43,476 bases of DNA from a virus, in the IMG/VR virus record IMGVR_UViG_3300007735_000737, positions 1 through 43,476 of that record. One strand, written 5' to 3'. How positions within the stretch are numbered: position 1 is the stretch's first letter; the number at the start of each line of letters is the position of its first letter. The notes under the pieces are model-generated. The model searched no databases, was not told the origin of the DNA, and worked only from the letters and a program-made list of their open reading frames with translations. The position numbers and the translations under genes are program-made. Below, piece after piece: positions 18,601-26,200 of this stretch.

Positions 18601-18664
18601 AATTGCGACTGGAACAATTTTAAGAAGAACTAATCCTCTAAAATACTTAAACTATATTCCATAA
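6632..18664 (+). CDS. 7: Giant gp7-like baseplate protein, 4010 aa, with YHYH-like domain
   Basis: The place after gp6 and before gp8 and the N-terminal region (about 1-240: QLPSYVREEFPLVSEFLSQY, then FYRSKGTDESFRILFKALYG) identify this as the counterpart of the wedge initiator gp7, which has 1032 aa in T4. The remainder is a long chain of beta-rich repeats. GSGY...P...GTGA modules recur (about 740-810, 1080-1160, 3330-3430, 3750-3820). Modules of the form HxFxxGExVxY...YYV...KL occur near 590-660, 835-905, 945-1020, 1850-1905 and 2980-3060. Residues 1254-1341 resemble a YHYH domain: GWAYDGNPIYGPYGY, then RFCVTPEFPNGTYAYF, with YAYF (1336-1339) in place of the YHYH motif. One uninterrupted frame of 12 kb argues for an intact gene. 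Confidence 0.85.
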   Translation: MTETRIKFSNIVQNQLPSYVREEFPLVSEFLSQYYISQEFKGASADLIQNIDNYIKIDEQTNQTESAILSADVSITDDVINVGFNGSISNGTYGFPDSYGLIQIDDEIITYTGKTDSSFTGCIRGFSGVTSYNKQNHPDELVFSKSEVAEHTSGATITNLSSLFLKEFLLKSKYQLTPGFENRTFSDNLNQSLFIKQAKDFYRSKGTDESFRILFKALYGENVSIIRPRDFLFRPSDAHYDVTQDLVVESISGDPLNLENSTLLQDSYGDITKAYAPIAKVEKIISGVGNTYYKLSLDAGYNRDIIVDGAIYGKFSIHPKTKLIGQVSAGTTVLSVDSTVGFPQSGELSVTYNDGSLGVVYYSSKSLTQFFDCSNLTATILDASNIGINTFAYGMYNGQTIKVKINSILKNLDIVDDTYYYTKGNTGKIKTLGINAKDVVSNNWLFNLATSYNISSFTKLDSSDNTYRLITTNEHIFKIGDKLKVIGESGVQKSAIVIDITSSNSLTIRGQGELLENNYTIKRELLKVNSSTFPSTSILNANVQNIYKIKDRTLVASPSLPYYNNQDLNISDKSITFSGTFVGDTFKITSSTDHGFYTGDMVYYTPQKTTSFSTDSDGRIIETSIIESSLFDEGIYYIKRVDSNSIKLAKSRSNINDSKFILVDDETVVNFNKIEFYKFKSKTLKSQKLLREIVSSPIEGKTYPTKPGLTGILINGVEILNYKSTDTVSYGELENIEVLSPGSGYDIINPPTLNISDLVGTGATGYCAVKGSLKEIRIVDPGFDYQDTPIIKITGGNGSNAKASANMKLVTHQSNFNSQSNAGLVGLGVTLSTIGFTTYHKFANSEKVVYKANGQTSVGGLSTDSSYYVSVQTPYTIKLHRTLEDSVSGINTVVLTSYGTGTHAIESYNKKSILASINIINSGNGYESKVRTTSSTGISTSLGSIEIKNHDFKSGEVVTYTTDGIPVGGLSTNTNYYVTKIDDDNFKLSQVGLGATNQDFYYNTNQYIVLNSKGSGTHTFNYPEISVEVLGNVGISSINNETFKAVVQPIFRGEITSIHLSSKGYSYGTSDILNYNRLPLVTLNSGSGGQLIPIISDGKIIEVLVNSKGNNYNSPPNLTIIGDGTGAVITPILQNGQIQSIRVIEGGIGYNSDTTSIKITPAGSLAEFLPKITTWNVNLFEKYFYNITNDDGFIAEGINHEYELQYSHLYAPRRLREIVYSVDQSGKSLYGSSKVDLKKVNDIEVSSSNHSPIIGWAYDGNPIYGPYGYVTKQGGIVSQVKSGYAKVLKPNRPSLTEFPLGFFIEDYVYSKTTDDTVLDENNGRFCVTPEFPNGTYAYFATINSLTDSSGVFAGYKRPTFPYLIGENYKSKPNEFNFKKSSNQEEIDLNKTNWSRNTSYYNLINEDASYNYLSIPNLLNQTVDVKYASPGFIENIGIVTGGNNYKVNDSVVFNESNTSGYNVSAKVSKLKGKSINSVSVATSTISNVEIYPTNNAGSITIFTANPHNYSNKDIVSISGLNTTSALIEGSYQVGVSTINTLSLVTGVGTTGSTGLVTYFSVGGNLNSSYIRENDIFSIGTEKVKILNIDAPSSRIRVLRSIGGSVGSSHTATEVLYENSRKLTTNSGFKTSYDYKINKQIYFNPIESVGLGTISGVGIGTTISFSNPGAGITQIFIPTRTIYIPNHKLETGDQLTYSTNGGNPLVVSFTGIGTTTLSNNSSVYVAKISNDLIGIATVKVGLGSTGTFVGIASTTITSSTLYFVGIGSGTYHSLQTNYSVITGKISRNLVTVSVAETHGLQNNDTVFVDVNPSISTSITVKYNDYNRKLLINPKTFSSVGVDTSLNSITIVNHGFVNGQKVIHTSSSPAVGLQDNKIYYVVIIDSNTIKLSNTYYSAVSLQPEIVGITSSSTGTLSPVNPPIKVYKNSTVTFDLSDSTLSYVNQANSYPAFSLEFYKDSNFTDLFDSSKETKTFEIQRFGTVGVSSDARVVLSVNEYLPEKLYYTLVPVYNSILPIEKEEVNIDSSVFSNNEIQVKVSDYNGEYPITIASTTSFTYNLEKTPEFVSYASSTSILNYETNSLYAYGSISELNITNKGQNYYSLPPITSINSGIGTGALLEPYSKSIGKIKKTKIKDIGFDFPSDFTIRPSVSLPQIAKIEPLASFESIGITSFGRGYSSAPKLLVFDGKTNQIVPEVDLRYDLGDTKVTILRNSYGLYNLTPTILPTQNSNGVGISSIAFNAITNDVTITLSVGFSTADSFPFAINDKVLVENISVGVNSTAKGYNSSDYDYQLFTINYVDANIGGNNATVRYSLNGFLNSGENPGTYDASNSSGRIIPQKYFPIFNPVLKKNNFLIGENVKSNSANGYVEDWNSTINQLKIGSKDDFVIGEVVEGLTSKTQGIISSINKFNSFFNLDSKSTVEKGWQIDAGFLNENSQRIQDSYYYQNFSYSLKSKVDYDTWNDVVGTLNHTLGFKKFADYQLESSLPQSNANSMVVGLSTYLTSVEVINDIIGVIDLNCVYDFDLVSENSLNMGSSTFSDEISFSSRVLTDYFESVGNRVLSIDDISSQFNSNPRAARYSEVHRFDLTDARSQKYITYVRDKRYTGQRQMMLLTLLHDNVLGYINQYGRVESTYDLGSFDFGVEGSEGVIFFYPTKYSVNDYDVTTLAYNLKDSLIGTGTSNFGGIVDIKTSSVSVSSGATTIVGIASTYTSTKVLVEIAGSNGDYQFDELSVLHDGTTVQYLDYGQLTTISQDIYSNSGLGTYYAYLSGSQLKIDFIPTVGIAATINTIQVAVGNTLSSGIGTFDMKHARLQATSTSIASSISPAATVIADYPEEYDGIYAILQVSDVTNNRHQFSEVVVVDDGTETYIAEYANINTFGGTGLGTIGAVSGITSTRLTFTPLPNIDVGVKIFFNALRYQDDDKDIVDFNNATIETNYGTYYGTDRDIKRAFELTHEGYPIFQRSFDGSNASIVNLSSNTISLPNHFFVTGEEVVYTNAGSGTTSAIGIATTSFVSVGSTNKLPSSVYVVKLNNNLIKLARSAEDALKSVPITLDFTSVGVGTTHAFTSKNQNAKVIVAVDNLIQSPIVASAVTTTLAINAYTTDDLLYFTGITSFFGGDLIKVGDEIMRIDGVGIGSTNSIRVRRPWLGTNIVGYSTGTLVTKVFGNYNIVDNTLNFVEAPYGNIPLSTTTNPPDERDWLGISTSSSFQGRSFLRSGTQNTNNETYYKNYIFDDISSKFNANRRDFILKSNRSDVTGISNENAVILINDVFQSPGATAGYTLTESVGITTISFVGTGVSSKYDVNTSNLPVGGIIVSVGSKEGLGYQPLVSAGGTAIISGLGTISSISIGNSGSGYRVGVQTVRVGVGTSSVGISNIQFIGTATVSNGHIVSIAVTNPGFGYTSTNPPYVFIDAPLSYSNIPLVYSSSSTSGLGTQAVIDVVVGQGSSIIDFEIKNTGYGYDIGQILTVPIGGLIGIPTTSSFSEFQISIQNTSTDKFTGWSIGELQLLDSIDNLFDGKKIVFPIKYQGNLISIRSSRGSNISVQDSLLVFVNDILQVPGKGYIFPGGSTITFTEPPKVGDISKIIFYRGSGSVDVIERNILETVKIGDELTIGYDSSIGQSSTLQEESRTVTSVNSTDLLNTNPYFGPGNTEDETLLRPVVWCRQTEDKIIDEKGVGKDRILYEASIYPTSYLIQSVGIGSTIAFVQSIRPFFNAINENNISLSFQKDITLISQDSKVAAAATAVVSIAGTISSIILSDGGVGYTTSPTITIENPVGLGTTQRATAIASITSGIVTSIFITGPGTGYTTSNPPVVLIESPTFQFENNTVSSFEGDFGIISGVSTTSVGVASTGIVFDFVIPKDSFLRNSSITGVTTISGIQTGYYFVINNSNVGNGVTSLNSLGSTVGVGSTFLDNVYQVASVSIAQTSVTGLGVTYVAKVTVSVSGYNGLTGIGFSNFYGEYSWGRVILGSRIKDNSYNAYTSNGYTGIATGTILRRTNPLKYLNYIP

Positions 18665-18667
18665 ATA
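18660..18667 (+). promoter_or_regulatory. Late promoter box over the gp7 stop codon
   Basis: CATAAATA, with the gp7 TAA stop (18662-18664) inside the box. It lies 17 bases before the gp8 start. Confidence 0.6.
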
Positions 18668-18684
18668 GATAAAAAACGGATAAA

Positions 18685-20232
18685 ATGGCAGCAATTATAA
18701 CTGACCAAATTAGAATATTGAATGCGAAAAATTTTGTAGCGGGTGTTACAAGTTCTTCAAATTCTTATTATTCTTTTATTGGTCTACCAAATTCAACTGA
18801 TATTAAATCTGATTGGGATGTTACCCCACCTTCACCAAAAGATAATTTTGATGAAGAAAATAATTATTGGGACACAATGATTGCTTTGAAAAAAATAAAT
18901 TCAAGTGATATAAGACAGGTTGTCCAAAAAAGAATGTGGTCATCTGGATCAACTTATGATATGTATCGTCATGACTATAGCAGATCAAATACTGCTAAGG
19001 TCTCTGGCGCAGTTAGCTTATATTCTGCATATTATTATGTTTTAAATAGTGACTATAAAGTTTATATTTGTCTTCAAAATGGCACAAATCCAGAAAATCC
19101 GAATGGAAGACCTTCTTTAGATGAACCAACATTTACGGATTTAGAACCAAGGTCTGCTGGATCTAGTGGTGATGGGTATATTTGGAAATATCTTTATACG
19201 ATTAAACCAAGTGATATTGTAAAATTTGAATCAACAGATTTTATGCCCGTTCCTTCAGATTGGGAAAATGGTTCTGATAATGCTTCAGTTAGAGATAATG
19301 CTGTTGATGGATCAATTAAAATTGTCACTATTACAAATAGAGGAGTTGGATTAGGAACTGCAAATAGAACATATACAAGAGTGCCTATAAAGGGAGATGG
19401 TACGGGCGCAGAATGTACAATCGTAATCAATAATGATAGAGTAGTAGATTCGATTACAATTTCAAGTCAAGGATCTGGATATACTTATGGAAATGTTGAT
19501 TTAGTTTCTGGTGGAGTACCGACTGGATCAACTATACCTTCATTTAATGTTATTATTTCTCCACAAGGAGGTCATGGTTATGACATTTATAGAGAACTTG
19601 GTGCATATAATGCTTTGCTTTATTCAAGAATAGAAAATGATATAGAAAATCCAGATTTTATTACAGGAAATCAAATTGCTAGAGTTGGAATTGTAAAAAA
19701 TCCAAAAGCATTTGGAGGATCTTTACTGACCTTGGATAAAGCTAGTGCTCTTTCTGCACTTAGATTAACTGGGGCAGGTTACAGTTCTGCAACATTTACT
19801 GCAGATTCTTATATTACACAAACAATAGGAACTGGCGTAACTGCAGTTGGTAGAGTTGTCAATTATGATCGAAATACTGGTGTATTAAAATATTGGCAAG
19901 ATAGAACTTTTGCAGGATTTACTACTGCAGGTATTGGTATCACAAATCCAACTTATGGATTTGATCTAACGGAATTTACAAGTTCCCCATTAACAGGTGG
20001 TAGTATAGTTATTTCTGGTGGAAGTGTTTCTTTATCAATTAGCACTTCATTTACTGGTGTATCAACAGTAATAAATAATAGGACCTACTATTTTGGTCAA
20101 TCATTTACAAAGGGCATTTCTTCGCCCGAAGTTAAAAAATACAGTGGTAGTATTATTTACGTTGATAATAGACCATCAATTACTAGATCATCAAATCAAA
20201 AAGAAGATATCAAAGTCATTTTGCAGTTCTAA
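18685..20232 (+). CDS. 8: Baseplate wedge subunit gp8
   Basis: This 515-aa protein opens MAAIITDQIRILNAKNFVAG and carries YYSFIGLPNSTDIKSDWDVT and the DGYIWKYLYTIKPSDIVKF segment (about 164-182), both characteristic of gp8 in T4-like phages. T4 gp8 is 334 aa; the extra length is largely an insert of repeat modules near residues 215-280 (GDGTGAECTIVINN, then GSGYTYGNVDLVSGG), the same type as in the gp7-like protein and gp14. gp8 dimerises in the wedge and binds gp7 and gp10. It lies between the giant gp7-like gene and the DUF4815 gene, with a late promoter box just upstream. Confidence 0.9.
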   Translation: MAAIITDQIRILNAKNFVAGVTSSSNSYYSFIGLPNSTDIKSDWDVTPPSPKDNFDEENNYWDTMIALKKINSSDIRQVVQKRMWSSGSTYDMYRHDYSRSNTAKVSGAVSLYSAYYYVLNSDYKVYICLQNGTNPENPNGRPSLDEPTFTDLEPRSAGSSGDGYIWKYLYTIKPSDIVKFESTDFMPVPSDWENGSDNASVRDNAVDGSIKIVTITNRGVGLGTANRTYTRVPIKGDGTGAECTIVINNDRVVDSITISSQGSGYTYGNVDLVSGGVPTGSTIPSFNVIISPQGGHGYDIYRELGAYNALLYSRIENDIENPDFITGNQIARVGIVKNPKAFGGSLLTLDKASALSALRLTGAGYSSATFTADSYITQTIGTGVTAVGRVVNYDRNTGVLKYWQDRTFAGFTTAGIGITNPTYGFDLTEFTSSPLTGGSIVISGGSVSLSISTSFTGVSTVINNRTYYFGQSFTKGISSPEVKKYSGSIIYVDNRPSITRSSNQKEDIKVILQF

Positions 20233-20238
20233 CGAATT

Positions 20239-23200
20239 ATGTCCCAGCAAACTAATCTTAATGTAGCTCCATATTTTGATGATTTTGATGCAAATAATGA
20301 CTACTATAGGGTATTATTTAAACCCGGATATCCTGTGCAGGCAAGAGAATTAACAACTCTTCAATCAATACTGCAAAATCAAATTGAAAAATTTGGTCAA
20401 CACTTTTTTAAAGAAGGCGCTAAGGTTATTCCTGGAAATACTGCATATAATGCTCTTTATTATGCTGTAGAATTAAACAACACTTATTTGGGAGTACCTG
20501 TATCTGCATATGCAGATCAACTTGTAGGGACAAAAATTACAGGACAAACTTCTGGAGTTACGGCAGTAGTTGAAAAAATATTATTACCAAATGAATCAGA
20601 AAGAGGAAATATAACATTATATGTAAGTTATATTGGTTCTAGTACTCAAGATAATTCGACAAAAGAATTTTTTGATGGAGAATCATTATCATCAAATACA
20701 ACAATTACTTCAGGTCTTTTAGGAAATACAACCATTTCCACAGGAACACCATTTGCAATTACAGTTGCTAATAATGCAACTTCAACTGGATCAGCGTTTT
20801 CAATTACAGATGGTGTTTACTTTATTCGCGGACAATTTGTAAATGTTAACACCGAGACATTAATTCTTGATCAATATACAAATAAACCAAATTATAGAAT
20901 AGGATTATTTGTTAATGAAGAAATCGTCAATGCAGACATTGACGAGGCATTGAATGACAATTCTCAAGGATTTAATAATTATTCCGCACCTGGAGCGGAT
21001 AGGTTAAAAATAACCGCTTCTCTTTTCAAAAAAAGTTTGAATGATTTCAATGATAATAATTTTGTAGAATTAGCAACTATTAAAGACGGGGTTCTTAGAA
21101 CATTAAAACAAACTACAGATTATAGTCTTATCGAAGATGAATTAGCAAGAAGAACATATTCAGAATCTGGAGATTATTATGTATCTCCCTTTGATGTTTC
21201 TGTGCAAGAATCTTTAAATAATGGATTGGGAAATCGTGGTATTTTTAATGTAGGTCAATTTACTTATGCAGGTTCTACTCCTTCAGATGATTTAGCAATA
21301 TATCAAATTTCTCCCGGAAAGGCATTTGTAAAGGGTTATGAAATTGAAACTATTTCTCCAACATTTTTAGATTTACCAAAACCAAGAACAACAAAAACAT
21401 TAGAAAATCAAGCTATAAACTATAATACTGGTCCAACTCTAAAATTAAATAGAGTTTATGGATCTCCTACAATTGGAATTGGAAATACTTACGTTTTAAG
21501 TTTAAGAGATCAGAGAGTAGGATCTGCACAAACAACTGCTCCCGGAAAAGAAATTGGTGTTGCAAGAGTTTATGATTTTAGATTAGAATCTGGATCCTAT
21601 AGCACTTCTAATGCAAATATTAATCAATGGAATATTTCTCTTTATGATGTTCAAACTACAACTGAAATAACTGTAAATGAAGCGGTTACACTCACAATTC
21701 CAACATTCGTAAAAGGAAATTCTAGTGGAGCAACTGGATTTTTAAAGGATGCAGTTTCAAATTCAAAATCTTTGGTGTTATATGAAACCAACGGTAATTT
21801 TATATCTAATGAGTCTCTTACTTTTAATGGAATTGCAAATGGAAGAGTTTCTACTGCGGTAACATCTTATGGAATTTCTGATATTAAATCTGTTTATGGT
21901 ATTGTAGGGTCTGCATCTACGTTTACGGCAGATACAATTCAGTCAAGTTCATATAATGTTGGAATAGCAACTATTAGCACTTATTCTGGTGGTATTAGCA
22001 CTGTAACAAGTTCAAACACACAATTTCCTGGAAAAATTATTAATCCAGGCAATTTAATTCAATATACAGATACTTCTCAACCATATAAAGTATTCGCAAG
22101 AGTGGTTAGTGTTGGTTCAACAACTATCACAGTTACTCAGGTACAGTCAGTATCGGGCGTGACAAGCAGTATTTTGCCATCTAGTACATTATCAGTAACA
22201 GATCTACAAATTCTAACAACAGGTCTGGAATTTTCAACGGATAATACACTTTATACAAAATTACCGAAGAATAATATTTCTTCTGTAGATTTAACTAATA
22301 CTTCTCTTACAATAAGAAAATCATTTACTGTTAATATTTCAGGAAATCAATTATCATCTCCAGTAAGTGCAGGAACTAATGAAACATTTTTACCTTTTGA
22401 CGAGGAAAGATATTCATTAATCAGATCTGATGGCACAACTGAGGTATTAACTTCTGATAAATTTGCATTTATAAATGGATCAACTCAATTGCAAATTTAT
22501 AATTTGGGTTCAAATAATACAGGAGCAACTTTAGTTGCTACTTTGACAAAATCCAAACCAAAAGCAAAGATAAAAAGAAAGAATAGAGTTAATTCAATTA
22601 TAATTGATAAATCAATTTATTCATATTCAGGAACAGGAACTACAACCGTTAATGATGGATTAGTATATGGTAATTATCCATATGGAACAAGAGTTCAAGA
22701 TGAGAAAATATCATTGAATGTTGCAGATATTATTAATATTCATGGAATTTATGAATCCTTAGATACTTCCAATCCTTCTGCACCAACAATCGTATTATCT
22801 TCTATTAGTGGTCCATCAACAAAAACATCAGATTTGATAATAGGAGAAAAATTTGTAGGACAATCTAGTGGTGCAATCGGAATATGCGCAGAAAGACTTA
22901 CAGATTCTCAAATTTCATTTATTTTAAAGAATCAAAATGGTTTTAAAGAAGGGGAAACTATTACATTTGAAGAATCTAAAATTAGTGCAATTATCACTAC
23001 ATTAAATTCACCAAGTTCTAATGTTTCTTCCAACTTTACTTTTGGAAGTGGACAAAAAGGAACATTTTATGACTATGGATATATTACAAGAAAATCAAAA
23101 ATTCAAGAACCCTCAAGAAAATTAAAAGTATATTTTACTAATGGTTATTACGAATCTTCGGATGACGGAGATATTACAACCACAAATTCATACAACACAT

Positions 23201-26200
23201 TTGATTATTCAAAGGAAATTCAAGTAATTGATGTTGCAAGAAATACTGATATCATTGATATCAGACCAAAAGTTTCTGATTATACAGTTACAAGTGGAGC
23301 AAGATCACCATTAGAATTTTATGGAAGAACATTCAATTCTTCTGGAAATTCTGCTGCAAATATTCTTGCATCAGATGAATCAATTGTAACAACATTTTCT
23401 TTCTATCTTGGAAGAATTGATAGAATATATCTTTCAAAAGACGGAAGATTCCAAATTAAGTTTGGAACACCTGGAGAAAAACTCACTCGCCCAGATATTA
23501 TTGATGATTCATTAGAAGTTGCTGCTATAACACTTCCACCATATCTTTATAATGTATCTCAAGCTTCGATTGAATTCTTGCAGCATAAAAGATTTACGAT
23601 GGCTGATATTAAAAAAATTGAAGACCGTGTAAAATCTTTAGAATATTATACATCTCTTTCACTTTTAGAAAGCAATACTTCAAATTTATTTGTATCTGAT
23701 GATCAAGGTCTGAATAGATTTAAATCTGGATTTTTTGTTGATAATTTTTCAACTTATTTGCCTCAAGAAAATTCTGTAGAATTTAAAAATAGTATAGATC
23801 TCAAAAATAATGAATTAAGAGCAAGACATTATACTAATTCTATTGATTTAATACCTGGACCTGTTACTAATGTAGATCCAACTGGAGATTTGGCGTTTTC
23901 TACTGTTGAAGGTAATAATATTAGAAAGACTGGTGGTATTATTACTTTAGATTATGCAGAAGTTGAATGGTTAAAACAAACCTTTGCAACAAGAAAGCAA
24001 AGTGTTACACCTTTCTTAATTAGTTTCTGGCAAGGATCTTTAGAATTAACCCCAGCATCAGATACTTGGGTAGATACTGTTAGATTAGATGCAAAAATTA
24101 TCAATGTTGAAGGTAATTTTGATTCCACAATGCAACTTGCAGTTAGAACATTAAATGTAGACCCACAAACTGGATTTGCACCTACTGTATGGAATGCATG
24201 GGAGACTGTATGGACTGGATCGAGCACAAGTTCAAGTACAAGCTCATGGGCCGAAACATCTAACTCAAGCTATACATGGAGTTCTGGTGGTTGGATAAAT
24301 GGAGGAGAAGGCTCAGCAAGACTTTTCCAAACAGATACAAGCACAACTACAACTTATCAAGAGACAACTACTACAACAACTTCATACGGAACTTCGTCAA
24401 GAACAGGAACCACAACATTCGTAACAGAACAATACGAAAAGACATCTGTTGGTGACAGGGTTGTAAGTAGAAATATTGTTGCTTACATGAGATCCAGAAA
24501 TATTGAATTTATTGCCAAAAAAGTAAAACCATTAACACAACTTTATGCATTTTTTGATGGTGTAGATGTCACAAGATATTGTGTGCCAAAACTTCTTGAG
24601 ATTAGTATGATTTCTGGGACTTTCCAGGTTGGTGAAAAGGTAATTGGAACTTCCAGACCTACAGGTCTTGGACCAAACTCACAAACGTTACGTCCATCTA
24701 TTGCCTTTAGAGTTGCTCAATCAAATCATAGAGAAGGTCCTTATAATCTACCAACTATTACTTATCCACAAAATCCATATACAAATGGAGTATTACAACC
24801 TACTTATTCATCTACTTCAAATATTTTAAATGTCGATACTTTTTCATTAGCAGCTCAATATCAAGGAGAATATAGTGGATGGATAGAAAGTGGAATGGTA
24901 TTGGTGGGACAAACGAGTGGTGCTCAAGCTACAATTACTAATGTTAGATTAATCTCTGATTTATCAGCAACATTAATCGGCAGTTTCTTTATTCCAAATC
25001 CAAATATTTTAGATAATCCAAGATTTGCAACTGGAGATAAAGTTTTTACTTTAGTAAATAACAATCTGAATGATCAAAATGTTGCCACAACAATTGCTGA
25101 GGAGGGATTTATTTCTGATGGAACAATTGAAACTGTTCAAGAAAATATAGTTTCTGTTAGAAATGCAAGAATCCAAAATAAACAGGAATTTGAAACAAGA
25201 GCAGTATCATCGACTTCATCATCATCCTCTGGTGGAGCAATTGGTTCAAATACAAGTTCTACAATTATTGATCTTGGTTGGTATGATCCTCTTGCACAAT
25301 CTTTCTTAGTTGATGATGAAACTGGAATTTTCTTGACAAGATGCGACGTATTTTTCTCATCAAAAGATGATAATGATATTCCAGTAACATTCCAATTGAG
25401 AACGATGCAGAATGGATATCCAACACAAAAAGTTTTACCATTTTCAGAAATTACTTTAGATCCAGGACAAATCAATATTTCTTCAGATTCTTCTATTGCA
25501 ACATCTTTTATCTTCAAGTCTCCAGTTTATCTTGAAGGTGGAAAAGATTACTGTATTTGTCTTGCATCAAATTCAACCAAATATAGTGTTTATATTTCGA
25601 GAGTTGGTGAAAATGATTTATTAACTCAAACTTATATTTCAAACCAACCATATCTTGGTTCACTATTCAAATCTCAAAATGCTGCTACCTGGGAAGCAAG
25701 TCAATGGGAAGATATGAAATTTGTTCTTTATCGTGCAGACTTCTTATCAAGTGGTAATGTAGAATATTATAGTCCAGAATTAAATGAAGGTAATGGACAA
25801 ATACCCACATTGCTTCCAAATTCTTTGAATACAAATTCAAGAAAAATTAGAGTAAGTTTAGGTTCAACCTTACAAGATAGTGGTCTGACTCTTGGTAACA
25901 CTATTTCTCAATACAATACAAATGCTACTGGAAATTATGTTGGTAGTGCTGGAATAGCGTATACCACTCTCAATATTATTAATGCTGGCATAGGTTATAC
26001 TCCATCTTCAGGATCTCTTACATTCAGTAATGTTAATTTGACCACAATAACTGGTAAAGGTAGAAATGCAACTGCAAATATTACTATTAGTAATGGTGTA
26101 GCAATTGCCGCAACTATTTCAAATGGTGGTTCTGGATATCAAGTGGGAGATGTTCTTGGAATTACAACTATTGGCGCCACTTCAGTGGGAAGCAATGCAA

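Noticed and set aside
25137-25517. Minus-strand frame of 126 codons inside the DUF4815 gene
   Set aside because: A shadow of a well-supported plus-strand gene, with no promoter or ribosome binding site of its own.
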